A model generated the notes under the pieces. The model did not search any database, had not been told where the DNA came from, and saw only the letters and a program-made list of their open reading frames with translations. DNA of 64,000 nt from the NCBI RefSeq assembly GCF_013337045.2, contig NZ_CP118261.1:186001-250000 (forward strand), given 5' to 3'. This document shows, in pieces, positions 1 to 8,604 of the stretch. The translations under genes and the position numbers were made by a program. The DNA is from Agrobacterium vitis. Its GTDB lineage: Bacteria; Pseudomonadota; Alphaproteobacteria; Rhizobiales; Rhizobiaceae. How positions within the stretch are numbered: position 1 is the stretch's first letter; each line of letters begins with the position of its first letter.

Positions 1-101
1 TGCAGTCTCGCGAACGGGTTGTCCTGATCCCCGGCGGAACCGGTATTCATCACGATCGTCTGGCAGGCCCTCCGAACTCGGTGACGCTGGTGCGTCGGTT
101 T

Positions 102-1130
102 CTATGCGATGGCGTTTGTGTATACCGTCTGCCGAGTCATCACGGCCCATGCGATCCGCGCCATCTTGTTCGCCAGCGCCACGGTCGTCAGGCGCGGGGG
201 CTTCGTTAACAACAATTTCCTGACCCACTCGATGAGCGGCCCGTGCATCTTATGCCTGACATGCCTGAGGACGGCTGTCGCGCCGACGATCAGCAGCGTT
301 CGCAGATATCGGTTCCCGGCCTTCGTGATCCTGCCGAGGCGCTCTTTTCCTCCAGACGAATTCGATCGTGGCGTCAGCCCGAGCCATGCGGCAAATTCTC
401 GCCCCGACCTGAAGACTGACGCATCAGGCACCGTCGCCGCCAGTGCTGTGGCAGTGATGACGCCGACGCCCGGGATCGTCGCAAGCCTGCGGCCTGCTTC
501 GCTCGTTCGTTGCCATTCGCGTATCTTGGCTTCAAGTGTCCTGACCTCGGCGGTCAGGGAGTCGATTTGCCTGGCCAAGGATACGACAATGTCAGTCACG
601 AGCGGCGGAACGTCCAGCTCTGTCGGCTCGTGTGCGAGCACCCGCTCGACGAGCTCTGCCGTTCTTTCGATCCCGACCGGCGCCACGATGCCGATCTCGG
701 TGAGATGGCCTCGTAAGGCGTTCACCAGCATGGTCCTCTGCCGGATGAGGAGAGCACGCGACTTGTGCACCATCAGGATCGACTGCTGCGACGCGGTTTT
801 GATTGGAACGAACCGCATGGTCGGCCGGGTCACAGCCTCGCAGATCGCCTCGGCATCCACCATGTCGTTCTTCCCCCGCTTCACGTACGGCTTCACATAA
901 GCCGGCGCCATCAGCTTGACCTCATGGCCCATGCCTGTCAGTTCGCGAGCCCAGTGATGCGCGGAGCCGCACGCCTCCATGCCGATCAGACTCGGCTCCA
1001 GCTTGGCAAAGAATGCAAGAAGGTGTGTGCGCCGGAGTTTCTGAGCGATCACGACACGACTGCTGTCATCAATGCCGTGAACCTGGAAGACATTCTTTGC
1101 AAGGTCGATTCCGATTGTCAGCCTGGACAT
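102..1130 (-). CDS. IS110-family transposase
   Basis: A 342-residue IS110-type DEDD transposase/recombinase. The N-terminal RuvC-like half shows GIDLAKNVFQ (first acidic residue near position 9), an MEACGSAHHW block and DMVDAEA. The C-terminal half carries the family's IPGVG helix-turn segment near residue 220 and a late Ser-containing FAAWLGLTPR-type region. The ATG at 1130 follows a purine-rich AGGAAACGGG stretch on the minus strand. Length matches full IS110 enzymes and there is no internal stop, so it may be active. IS110 elements usually lack clear terminal inverted repeats, and I could not define the element's ends. Confidence 0.93.
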   Translation of the reverse strand: MSRLTIGIDLAKNVFQVHGIDDSSRVVIAQKLRRTHLLAFFAKLEPSLIGMEACGSAHHWARELTGMGHEVKLMAPAYVKPYVKRGKNDMVDAEAICEAVTRPTMRFVPIKTASQQSILMVHKSRALLIRQRTMLVNALRGHLTEIGIVAPVGIERTAELVERVLAHEPTELDVPPLVTDIVVSLARQIDSLTAEVRTLEAKIREWQRTSEAGRRLATIPGVGVITATALAATVPDASVFRSGREFAAWLGLTPRSNSSGGKERLGRITKAGNRYLRTLLIVGATAVLRHVRHKMHGPLIEWVRKLLLTKPPRLTTVALANKMARIAWAVMTRQTVYTNAIA

Positions 1131-1335
1131 CCCGTTTCCTTTCCAACGTTTGATTGGTCCCTGCCGATATTCTCGGCGGTAGTGGTGGGGGTGTCCACAT
1201 CATCAAGAAAGCCTCTCCCTGGCCGTCCTCCACTGCGTTTCGGCCTTTCAGGTGCAGGCCGATCGTCCCCGGTCCTATCGACTGCCATCGAGGCCGCGAT
1301 GGATGCGGCCCGAACAACCGAAAAGGATTACGACA

Positions 1336-1647
1336 ATGGCAACCATCGGCTCTTTCACCGCTTCCGGCAACGGCTTCTCCGGCACCATCAAGACCCTTAA
1401 CCTCAACGTCAAGGCAACCATCCGCGCCGTCGAGCGCACTTCCGAAAAGGGCCCGGACTACCGCATCCTCGCCGGGGCTACGGTCGAATTTGGCGCAGCC
1501 TGGAAGAAGACCTCGAACGAAGGCCGCGACTACCTCTCGGTCAAACTCGACGACCCGAGCTTCCCGGCCCCCATCTACGCAACGCTGATCGAGGTCGAGG
1601 GCGAGGAAGGCCTCTCCCTCATCTGGTCCCGGTCGAACCGGGACTGA
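1336..1647 (+). CDS. DUF736 family protein
   Basis: A 103-residue protein that opens [16 protein letters not shown] and contains the family's [14 protein letters not shown] and [10 protein letters not shown] blocks, as in the DUF736 proteins common on rhizobial plasmids and symbiotic islands. The longer open frame from 1252 is not used here because the conserved start is the ATG at 1336, preceded by AAAAGGATT. The biochemical role is unknown. It converges on the HU gene, with a strong hairpin between the two stop codons. Confidence 0.85.
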   Translation: MATIGSFTASGNGFSGTIKTLNLNVKATIRAVERTSEKGPDYRILAGATVEFGAAWKKTSNEGRDYLSVKLDDPSFPAPIYATLIEVEGEEGLSLIWSRSNRD

Positions 1648-1655
1648 TACTGGAT

Positions 1656-1677
1656 GCCCCGCCCGACAAGGCGGGGC
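1656..1677. terminator. Bidirectional hairpin terminator
   Basis: Perfect 8-bp arms GCCCCGCC and GGCGGGGC around a 6-nt loop lie between the convergent DUF736 and HU genes. The following bases are only moderately T-rich (TCTCC), so termination strength is inferred from stem stability and position. Confidence 0.65.
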
Positions 1678-1692
1678 TCTCCACGTCAAGGA

Positions 1693-1971
1693 TCACTTGT
1701 TCAGTGCATCCTTGAGCGCCTTAGCAGGCGCGAAAGTCAGCTTCTTCGAAGCGGCAACAGTCATCTTTTCTCCGGTCGCGGGATTACGACCCTCGCGCTC
1801 AGGCGATGCCTTGACCTTAAACTTGCCGAAGCCGGGGATTGAGGTTTCAGCGTCGGAGCCTGCGGCATCGGCGATTGCCTGGAAGACAGCCTCGACAATG
1901 CCCTTGGCCTGAACCTTCGTCAGGCCGTTATCGGCTGCAATCTTGTCGGCGATTTCATTGGTGGTGGTCAT
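1693..1971 (-). CDS. HU/IHF-family DNA-binding protein
   Basis: A 92-residue histone-like protein. It starts MTTTNEIADKIAAD and has the HU beta-arm hallmarks GFGKFKV near residue 46 and GRNPATGEK near residue 61, ending in the ALKDALNK helix. These bend and compact DNA as dimers. A chromosomal HU usually exists too, so this is probably a plasmid or accessory copy. Start is the ATG at 1971; the gene converges on DUF736 and is separated from it by a hairpin. Confidence 0.92.
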   Translation of the reverse strand: MTTTNEIADKIAADNGLTKVQAKGIVEAVFQAIADAAGSDAETSIPGFGKFKVKASPEREGRNPATGEKMTVAASKKLTFAPAKALKDALNK

Positions 1972-2054
1972 GGAATTCCTCGCATCTTGTTGTCAAAGAT
2001 AAAATCCGTGTCAGCTTATGGCCGGATTGTCATCGGCGACGATGGGGACGAGGG

Positions 2055-2327
2055 TCAGATCCGCTGGATGTCCACAGGTGGTTTCGGCCGGTAGCCCCGT
2101 TTACGCTTCTCGCGAAGCACGTCGAGCAACAGGATGATGGCCTGACTCTCATTGTCGAACAGACGCACCATCTGCTGTCCGCGCGTTCCGATCCGGCCCC
2201 AGGCGCGCGCAAGCGACACCTCTCCGAACAATGTCGGCTGAACAGCAAGCGCATAGAACCGCGCCATGTTCTGTTCCGGCGCGATACGCTCGACATAGAT
2301 GTGGTAGGGCGTTGGGGCAGGGATCAA
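2055..2327 (-). CDS. WGR-domain small protein
   Basis: A 90-residue protein made almost entirely of one WGR domain: NMARFYALAVQPTLFGE, then AWGRIGTRGQ, and a C-terminal KRKRGYRP. WGR domains bind nucleic acid and occur in PARP and helicase-associated proteins; single-domain versions are frequent on rhizobial plasmids. The only upstream start is a TTG at 2327, with an in-frame stop two codons before it and no clear ribosome site, so the N-terminus may be damaged or the true start may be the internal ATG at 2267. It is homologous to the WGR gene at 11221. Confidence 0.75.
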   Translation of the reverse strand: MIPAPTPYHIYVERIAPEQNMARFYALAVQPTLFGEVSLARAWGRIGTRGQQMVRLFDNESQAIILLLDVLREKRKRGYRPKPPVDIQRI

Positions 2328-2894
2328 ATTTCAATGTTCTGCGTCTATACGGCCGGATCAAAAACAGGTTGATTGATCCCGGATGCCACACAAACATAAC
2401 GCCGCCCGCCGCCATGAGATCGGTAAGATGAAGTTCAAAGTGACGAACCGGGCGGAGTATGAAGCGGGCTTTGCCGCCGTGGCAGTTTAACCCTTTGGAT
2501 AACGCCGGAAGCAATCCGTTCGTCGCCAAGCCTTGACGGGAGAAACCGAATAAGCAGGGCCATCAAAGACCAAGTTCTGCACGTTTACCGATCCCTGCAC
2601 CAGCGCCACGTGCAATAAATGGTGATTTCGGTGCAAATTATTTGAGACAGAAGCGATCAAGCGACGCACATTCGTTGAGAGAAAGTTTACAATCTCGGAG
2701 ACAGACGCAAAATCGTGATACTTCGGCGCAAATTGTCGGTGTCTTTAAACTCGCCAGAAAAGACCAAAGGGTGGATGTACCCTTGCGCTGATTTCCGCAA
2801 CGGGTCTTCTCGTGATTTTCTAACGCCAATATCGGTCTATTCACTACTACCAAAAAACGGGCCGTTTTTCTGGTGGCGCTGATAACAATGCCTT
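2328..2894. other. Intergenic stretch, no gene recognised
   Basis: No convincing coding region. Two similar motifs of the form GTGAT-TTCGG(T/C)GCAAATT occur at about 2622-2639 and 2715-2734, roughly 95 bp apart; their meaning is unknown. A 71-codon minus-strand frame at 2638-2853 has no family features and is not called. Confidence 0.4.
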
Positions 2895-3482
2895 CTAATC
2901 GTTGTTGTCGTCTTGGGTAAGCTTCTCATGAAGTTTCAAAGCTTGCGGGCTGCGTAAAGCCGGATCTTCGCCATTTTCGACAGCCAGGACCATGCGAATG
3001 CGTTCTTCTTCCGCCATGCGGCGGGCGGTCTCATAGCCGAATTTGCTGACGTTGAAGGTGCGCGTGAACTGTCGGCGGCGGCGCTTTCCTGCAGGGACCG
3101 GCGTGTTATCATCGAGGGCGATCTCAATACGAGCCATCCAGATACCGCTTTTATGCGCCCCGGTAGGTCCGATAAAATAGACGCCCGGCACGCTGCTGCC
3201 TTCTGAGCGATTTTTGCGCACCAACATGCGCATGTCATTGTTTGTCAATGGGGGGACGACCCTGAGAACGGCATCGCGATAGGCTTGCGCTATTTCCAGC
3301 GCCTGTTCCTTGCCGCCATAGGTGCTGTCACTGAAGGTCATGTGGATCGATTTTCCGCCACGGGAAAGATTGACCATCCAGGCATCTTGTCTGTGCTTGT
3401 CGATGTCCAGTCGATGAATCGCGTACATGGATTCGTCGTGAAAGCGCTCCTCTGGAGCATGTTTAGGTCGCGATCTGATCAT
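2895..3482 (-). CDS. AP2/ERF-like DNA-binding protein
   Basis: A 195-residue protein with what look like two AP2-type units. Residues 35-75 read as strand-rich WMVNLSRGGKSIHMTF followed by the helix KEQALEIAQAYRDAV. Residues 118-165 read WMARIEIA, then RRQFTRTFNVSKFGYETA and RRMAEEER. AP2 domains bind DNA; bacterial ones are usually fused to HNH homing endonucleases, but this one stands alone with no nuclease motif. It is the last gene of the minus-strand T6SS cargo cluster, 42 nt beyond the preceding stop, so it may be cotranscribed. A role as a regulator is an inference. Confidence 0.55.
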   Translation of the reverse strand: MIRSRPKHAPEERFHDESMYAIHRLDIDKHRQDAWMVNLSRGGKSIHMTFSDSTYGGKEQALEIAQAYRDAVLRVVPPLTNNDMRMLVRKNRSEGSSVPGVYFIGPTGAHKSGIWMARIEIALDDNTPVPAGKRRRRQFTRTFNVSKFGYETARRMAEEERIRMVLAVENGEDPALRSPQALKLHEKLTQDDNND

Positions 3483-3524
3483 TGTTATTGCCGTCCGATT
3501 TCGAGCATTTGACCAATAAAAGTC

Positions 3525-3998
3525 TCAGGCTGGCTGCCATTCTTGCGGCACCCCAAGGCGGGCCATAATGATCCGATCAAAACCAATCATGCCCTCATTA
3601 AACCGCAGCTCGATAAGGCGTCCCCCTTCCATGAAGAATGAAATCCGGCGCTCATCGGCATCGCCGCTCACATCGCCTGGTCCGGCTATATTACCGGACA
3701 GTTTCATGGTGGCGCTGGCCGGCGTCTCGTTTATCGGATCCAGGCCAAAGGGCATTGGCGAGGTGCTATCGCCTTCGGCGCTGACCAAGATGATTTCGTC
3801 TTGCCAGTTATCCAGCGATGTCCCAACTCGGCCGAATGTCAGGATGAGACCCCAGGATCGATCAGCCCTGGAAAATGCTCCGGGTTGCAAAGCAGGGTTC
3901 GGCATAGGCCGCCCAAGCTTCAGCATCGTCTCTTGAAGCCAATCGGCCATGTGATAGCAATTAATGCGTTCGAAAAATGCGTCCGCCAAACCCGCCAT
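3525..3998 (-). CDS. Hypothetical protein, possible T6SS immunity protein
   Basis: A 157-residue soluble protein of unrecognised family with no signal peptide or membrane segment. It opens MAGLADAFFERINCYHMADW, has an acidic, strand-rich middle (WQDEIILVSAEG) and a C-terminal RISFFMEGGRLIELRF. Its start lies 4 nt after the stop of the upstream propeller-like gene, so translation is probably coupled. Small, acidic, cytosolic genes directly behind a T6SS effector are often immunity proteins; that is inferred from position only. Confidence 0.6.
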   Translation of the reverse strand: MAGLADAFFERINCYHMADWLQETMLKLGRPMPNPALQPGAFSRADRSWGLILTFGRVGTSLDNWQDEIILVSAEGDSTSPMPFGLDPINETPASATMKLSGNIAGPGDVSGDADERRISFFMEGGRLIELRFNEGMIGFDRIIMARLGVPQEWQPA

Positions 3999-4002
3999 CG
4001 TC

Positions 4003-5055
4003 TCACCTCAACAGATCATTGCCAGGGAAATCGATGCGCTCCCAGTGCGTGCCGTCATAGCGCAGCAAGTCCTTGCGGCCCATGACCCATAGCACGCCGT
4101 CAACTGCCTCGACGGCGGAGACATCTTCGATGTCGGGCGTGAGGCCACAGCGCACTTGTTCGACATGGTGGCCGTCGAACACGAACAGCCCGCGAGGATC
4201 GGCATAGCTGGAGAGATAGAGACGTCCGTTGAACATGGTCATGCCATTGAAATCAGGCCAGCCATCAATTCCCCGCAGCGCGTCGAGATCCCGAAAGCCC
4301 GTCTTGTGATTGCCGACCAAGAAGTTTCCATCACGGCCAGCGACCCAGACGCGGTCCTCATTTTCCACCAGGATGGAGAGGAGGCCACGATCCGCCTCGG
4401 TCGGGATTTCGGTGATTTTCTCTCCGTCAAACCAGTAGACGGTTTTCTTTTCCCCGGCAAAGTAGATGCTGTCTTCGGAGAGGCCGAAAACGTCCCAGAG
4501 ACTTTTTGATTCATTCTGTAATCTTAATTTTTCTTCTTTATCGTAATTTTCTTGCGTGCGATTCTCTTTAATTCTTAAGAAGGCACCCATCAATCTAAGC
4601 TCTGACTTAGGGTCCATAATTGCATCCGGTCCATCAAAGAAATCCAAGTCCAAGGCTTGCCATTGTCCTTCGGATGATCTCCGGTAGGTTTGCCCACCGT
4701 CGCCACAAACATAAAGGTGATCGCCGATCTGCCTGATCTTGACCAGATAACCAAGCCTATGTTTTGTGCAAGGAGCCTTGGGAAGATCCAAGATTGTCTC
4801 GCGGTCCTTCGTGTGGAAATTGACCACTGTGCCAGTCTCACCCAACACATAGAGGACGCGGTGAGGACTGCCCGGCTCGCGGTACAGCGTCAAACTCGCC
4901 AGCGCGAAATCGAATGTCTCATAAGACCACTCCCCCGCATTATACTGGCAGATAGCCGTGAACGGCGTAGCCAGTTCCTGATCGTCGGGCATGGTGCCGA
5001 GATAGACGATATCGCTGTTGACAGCACAAAGACGAGTGAAGCTGGCCTTTTTCAT
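4003..5055 (-). CDS. Propeller-like protein, tandem paralogue B
   Basis: A 350-residue protein with repeated short strands ending in aromatic or Gly-Asp turns (DRVWVAGRDGNFLVG, GRLYLSSYADPRGLFVFD, GVLWVMGRKDLLRYDG), typical of a beta-propeller. No signal peptide or enzyme motif is seen. It lies 4 nt after its upstream paralogue at 5060, in the same operon as the nuclease effector. From about residue 210 to the end it is almost identical to that paralogue, and the first 60 residues are also close, while the middle differs. Likely roles are immunity or effector-associated scaffold; neither is proven. Confidence 0.65.
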   Translation of the reverse strand: MKKASFTRLCAVNSDIVYLGTMPDDQELATPFTAICQYNAGEWSYETFDFALASLTLYREPGSPHRVLYVLGETGTVVNFHTKDRETILDLPKAPCTKHRLGYLVKIRQIGDHLYVCGDGGQTYRRSSEGQWQALDLDFFDGPDAIMDPKSELRLMGAFLRIKENRTQENYDKEEKLRLQNESKSLWDVFGLSEDSIYFAGEKKTVYWFDGEKITEIPTEADRGLLSILVENEDRVWVAGRDGNFLVGNHKTGFRDLDALRGIDGWPDFNGMTMFNGRLYLSSYADPRGLFVFDGHHVEQVRCGLTPDIEDVSAVEAVDGVLWVMGRKDLLRYDGTHWERIDFPGNDLLR

Positions 5056-5059
5056 CAGC

Positions 5060-6121
5060 TCACCTTAGCGGATCATTGCCAGGAAAATCGATGCGCTCCC
5101 AGTGCGTGCCGTCATAGCGCAGCAAGTCCTTGCGGCCCATGACCCACAGTACGCCGTCAACTGCCTCGACGGCGGAGACATCCTCGATGTCGGGCGTAAG
5201 GCCAGAGCGCACCTGTTCAACATGGTGGCCATCGAACACGAACAGCCCGCGCGGATCGGCATAACTGGAGAGATAGAGGCGCCCGTTGAACATGGTCATA
5301 CCGTTGAAGCTTGGCCAACCATCGATTCCCCGCAGCGCGTCGAGATCACGGAACCCTGTCTTGTGATTGCCGACCAGGAAGTTTCCGTCGCGGCCTGCGA
5401 CCCAAACGCGGTCCTCATTTTCCACCAGGATGGAGAGGAGCCCACGATCCGCCTCGGTCGGGATTTCGGTGAACCGATGGCCGTCATACCAGTAAATATT
5501 TTTTTTCTCGCAACAGACATAAATACTTTCCTCTGAAAGGCCATATATGTCCCAGAAGAGCTTTGATGCATTTTCAGTACGTAATTTTTCAAATTTATCT
5601 AAGTTCTCTTGCGTTAATCCTTCCGCTGTTTTCAATAGGTTCATCATTGTCTTGATTTCAGATTTTTTATCTGAGATAGAATCGGGACCATCAAGTAAAG
5701 TCTTGTCCAAAATATTCCATTTACCCGATGGTGCTCGGGTATGTACTTGGCCTCCGTTGCCACAGGCATATAGCTTTTCACCAATTTGCCTAATTTTATG
5801 CAAATACCCAAGTCGATAATCTTCCTGTAAAGCGAACCTATTGGGCAGAATTTCTTCTCGCGTCTTCGTCGCAAAATTCAGCACAATGCCAGTTTCCGAT
5901 AGCAGATAGAGAACACGATATTCAGCATCTGGAGCCTTATAAAGCGTCATATCCGCCAACGCGAAATCGAAAGTTTCGTATGACCAATCACCCGCATTGA
6001 ATTGACAAACTGCTGTAAAGGGTGCGCCAAGTTCTTGATCGTCCGGCATGGTGCCCAAATAGACGATATCTCGATTGACCGCTCTTAACCGTGTAAAGCT
6101 GACTTGGCTCTTAGTTTCCAT
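5060..6121 (-). CDS. Propeller-like protein, tandem paralogue A
   Basis: A 353-residue protein built like its neighbour at 4003: conserved N-terminus SFTRLRAVNRDIVYLGT, a divergent central part (about residues 75-205) and a near-identical C-terminal half. The central DNA is noticeably more A/T-rich than the flanks, suggesting a different origin for that segment. It starts 11 nt after the effector stop codon. Position directly behind a toxin suggests immunity, but the size is large for an immunity protein and a propeller could equally bind cell-wall or effector components. Confidence 0.65.
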   Translation of the reverse strand: METKSQVSFTRLRAVNRDIVYLGTMPDDQELGAPFTAVCQFNAGDWSYETFDFALADMTLYKAPDAEYRVLYLLSETGIVLNFATKTREEILPNRFALQEDYRLGYLHKIRQIGEKLYACGNGGQVHTRAPSGKWNILDKTLLDGPDSISDKKSEIKTMMNLLKTAEGLTQENLDKFEKLRTENASKLFWDIYGLSEESIYVCCEKKNIYWYDGHRFTEIPTEADRGLLSILVENEDRVWVAGRDGNFLVGNHKTGFRDLDALRGIDGWPSFNGMTMFNGRLYLSSYADPRGLFVFDGHHVEQVRSGLTPDIEDVSAVEAVDGVLWVMGRKDLLRYDGTHWERIDFPGNDPLR

Positions 6122-6132
6122 TTAAAAATCTC

Positions 6133-7527
6133 TTAGTGGTGTGTAGCACGGGTACCATTTGACAGAATGTTGTAGGTTTCAGTACCCTCAACTGGTGGCA
6201 TTATCGTTGTCCTCCCTAATATGTCCGAAAACAACGACGGCTGTTTTCTTAGAGCCTGAAATATCTCCAAGGTGCATTCACCCTGTGTAGCACTAATAGC
6301 TGTGAGAGCGGAGATGTCCGTTATGCTGTCTATATCCAAAGTCCCCTGCGGCGTGCTGCCTCCTGAACCTCTCAGAGCTATCTCGTCATCCGCCTGATGC
6401 GCCAGTCCATGTTCACTCCCCGCGTCTGCCTTATATCCCTTCAAACAAATCGACGGTCCCTGTCCGAACGTTGGCAATCCAGGAATTCGTTTCTGCCCTT
6501 TCTCGGCCTCTGCACGATTACCGTAACGCAGTGTGTAATCCGGCACGATATGGTGCGCCTGATAATCAGAACCACATTCGACACCGCAGACATTCTTGAT
6601 ATCATCATAGGCGCCTGTAACGCATCGGCACTCCCTTTTGCGCTTCTGTTGCCCCGTGATCTTGGTGTTTCCGTCCGTCCGCCCATTGGCCGGCGCCGTC
6701 GTTTGCTTTTCCTCAAGTTCCTGCTTCTTTCCAGGTTCGGTCGGGGCCGTGTCGGTTGGGACACCATTATCGATAGGAGTATTCGTGTGAGTCGGTTGTG
6801 TCTTTAGAAAGCCATGACTCAACCAGTCCGTCGGCTCATTGACGTTCTGCTTCAGATAATAGTCAGCCGCCCCCATCAGCTCCATAGCGCCTGCACCGCT
6901 CGGATTGATCGCTCGGATGTTTTTAAGCCCGTTGATGATGGTCCACCATCGCGATCCATCCGACGCTGTCTGCTTCGTATCGGTCGGCTGGGTTTGGGCG
7001 GGTTTTGTAAATTGTCCGGTCGTATCGTTGAAGGCGTATTCCTTGCCAGGTTCGAAGGTCATGGGCGTCGCATCGCTCATGACCAGACCTTCCTGGCTCC
7101 GGCTAGCGGACGGTTGTTCTAAAGGAGGCGTTGGCTTAAAATCCTTCGACCCCGTGTACCAAACAAGTTTACCGACGGTATTCTTGTTGTTCATATACCA
7201 TTCGTCGGTGTCGCGGGTGGCCCATTGGCCTTCGATACGGACATTGCGCGAATGAGTTTTGCGATGGCACACAGAGCCAACAGTGTTCGATTTGACGCCA
7301 AGACCCACGCCCGGCTCGTCGCCGAAGCATTTCGTGACAACCGAATTTTGCTTGTGGGCGCGCTGCCCAGTCATATGCACTGTTGCGGCCGTGCCGGCTG
7401 CGTCGGATTGGTAGGCTATAATATTGTATGGCACGCAGGCATGCGGCGAGCGGCAAACATCAGGATATTTCGAGATGATCAGACCCAATCGCGTCTCGCG
7501 GCTTGCCTCTTGCGATGGATAGCTCAT
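6133..7527 (-). CDS. T6SS effector: PAAR-like (DUF4150) domain with C-terminal HNH-type nuclease
   Basis: 464 residues from the ATG at 7527, which overlaps the adaptor stop by 4 nt (ATGA). Residues about 10-130 form a DUF4150/PAAR-like tip (KYPDVCRSPHACVPYNIIAYQ, then GDEPGVGLGVKSNTVG and WYMNNKNTVGK). A proline/threonine-rich linker follows. The C-terminal toxin (about 295-464) has Cys pairs (ECRCV, VCGVECG) and YQAHHIVPDYTLRYG near residue 322, resembling the AHH/HNH-EndoVII superfamily, with a later EHGLAHQADDE that may supply metal-binding His residues. A DNase delivered on the VgrG spike is the natural reading. The longer upstream frame lacks homology and is not used. Confidence 0.85.
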   Translation of the reverse strand: MSYPSQEASRETRLGLIISKYPDVCRSPHACVPYNIIAYQSDAAGTAATVHMTGQRAHKQNSVVTKCFGDEPGVGLGVKSNTVGSVCHRKTHSRNVRIEGQWATRDTDEWYMNNKNTVGKLVWYTGSKDFKPTPPLEQPSASRSQEGLVMSDATPMTFEPGKEYAFNDTTGQFTKPAQTQPTDTKQTASDGSRWWTIINGLKNIRAINPSGAGAMELMGAADYYLKQNVNEPTDWLSHGFLKTQPTHTNTPIDNGVPTDTAPTEPGKKQELEEKQTTAPANGRTDGNTKITGQQKRKRECRCVTGAYDDIKNVCGVECGSDYQAHHIVPDYTLRYGNRAEAEKGQKRIPGLPTFGQGPSICLKGYKADAGSEHGLAHQADDEIALRGSGGSTPQGTLDIDSITDISALTAISATQGECTLEIFQALRKQPSLFSDILGRTTIMPPVEGTETYNILSNGTRATHH

Positions 7528-8594
7528 GCCGCAGCCTCCGTCAGTCCATGCAGGCTGGCGCGTGGCAGGCTGGCCGCTTCCTGATCCGCAAACGGCCTGT
7601 CTGACAGGTTGATACATAGAAAATTCGGGCAGATCGGCAGCCAGGCGCGCCAGGTCAAATCGACGTTCCGGGCGCCATTGCGAAAGTCGATATGCACGCC
7701 GTCGAGGTTGAGCTGCACCACAACCTGGCGGCCGTCGCGCCACCGATAGCTCGCAACAGGGCGCAGCGCAGGGAGCGCGAACTTGAACGTCCCGCCGCCA
7801 GGCGTCAGTCTCGCCATCTCCACCATCTCGTCGCCCGCCAGAAAACCTGGATAGATCATCGACGGATGGGCCGAATGATAAAACCGATAGTCGAAATCGA
7901 CGGGAAGCTGCGGATGTCGATGCGCCTGCCAAGCGTCGTCATAAGTGCCCGCATATCTCTGGCGAAAATACCAGAATGGCGCCACCGGTCCGAGGCCTAG
8001 CGGCTTGCGTGCAAAAAATGGATCTGAATAGTCTTCTTCGGCGTCATCGATGCGTGGTGCTGGCACTGATGCGGATGACAACGCCTGTTCGGGCGTCGGC
8101 CTCGATACGCCTATCGGATTGCCGGGAACGCTGGGTGAACCCAGTCCTTCGATGTGGCCATCGCCGGCTGCCAATCGGTAATCAATCGGAACCTCGGTCG
8201 CCTCCTGTGGATCTGACAAGCGCCATTTGCCTGCGGTGCAGACCCAGGACCGTGTTCCTGTCACCCGAATGGCATGAGAAAGCTGTCCAACCTTAACGGC
8301 AACGAGCCAGTCCTGTTTGGCGCGCCCGTCCGGCGCATAGGCTGCACCGAGAAACGTGATGTCGCTTGCCGGTTTGAATGGAATGAGATCAGCAGCTTTG
8401 ATCAGAGGCGAGGTATGGGGATTGCCGTCATACTCATCCACCAGCACGATATCCTGCCGGTCACTGAGCTGAAGAGAGCCGTCCGCGTTGACCTGATAAC
8501 GTCCTCGCACCGCGATCACGCCCATATCCTCGCCATCGCGATGGGCTTGCTCGAAACCGATGGCAGCAAGGCGCGTGAGATTTTTTCCCAGCAT
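7524..8594 (-). CDS. DUF2169 T6SS effector adaptor
   Basis: A 356-residue DUF2169 protein (GVIAVRGRYQV near residue 27, IPFKPASDITFLGAAY near residue 73, PVAPFWYFRQRYAGTYDDAWQ near residue 205, and a C-terminal PICPNFLCIN). DUF2169 proteins are adaptors or chaperones that load PAAR/DUF4150 effectors onto VgrG. The order vgrG, DUF2169, DUF4150-toxin fits this exactly: 10 nt after vgrG and a 4-nt overlap with the effector. No signal peptide, so it acts in the cytoplasm before firing. Confidence 0.88.
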   Translation of the reverse strand: MLGKNLTRLAAIGFEQAHRDGEDMGVIAVRGRYQVNADGSLQLSDRQDIVLVDEYDGNPHTSPLIKAADLIPFKPASDITFLGAAYAPDGRAKQDWLVAVKVGQLSHAIRVTGTRSWVCTAGKWRLSDPQEATEVPIDYRLAAGDGHIEGLGSPSVPGNPIGVSRPTPEQALSSASVPAPRIDDAEEDYSDPFFARKPLGLGPVAPFWYFRQRYAGTYDDAWQAHRHPQLPVDFDYRFYHSAHPSMIYPGFLAGDEMVEMARLTPGGGTFKFALPALRPVASYRWRDGRQVVVQLNLDGVHIDFRNGARNVDLTWRAWLPICPNFLCINLSDRPFADQEAASLPRASLHGLTEAAA

Positions 8595-8604
8595 GCACGC
8601 GCCC

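Noticed and set aside
109-900. 263-codon plus-strand frame opposite the IS110 transposase
   Set aside because: Antisense shadow of a clear transposase, with a Ser/Arg/Cys-rich composition unlike a real protein.
1069-1689. 206-codon minus-strand frame over DUF736
   Set aside because: Overlaps the conserved DUF736 frame completely and has no family features.
2622-2734. Iteron-like replication origin from two GTGAT-TTCGG(T/C)GCAAATT motifs
   Set aside because: Only two imperfect copies and no rep gene nearby.
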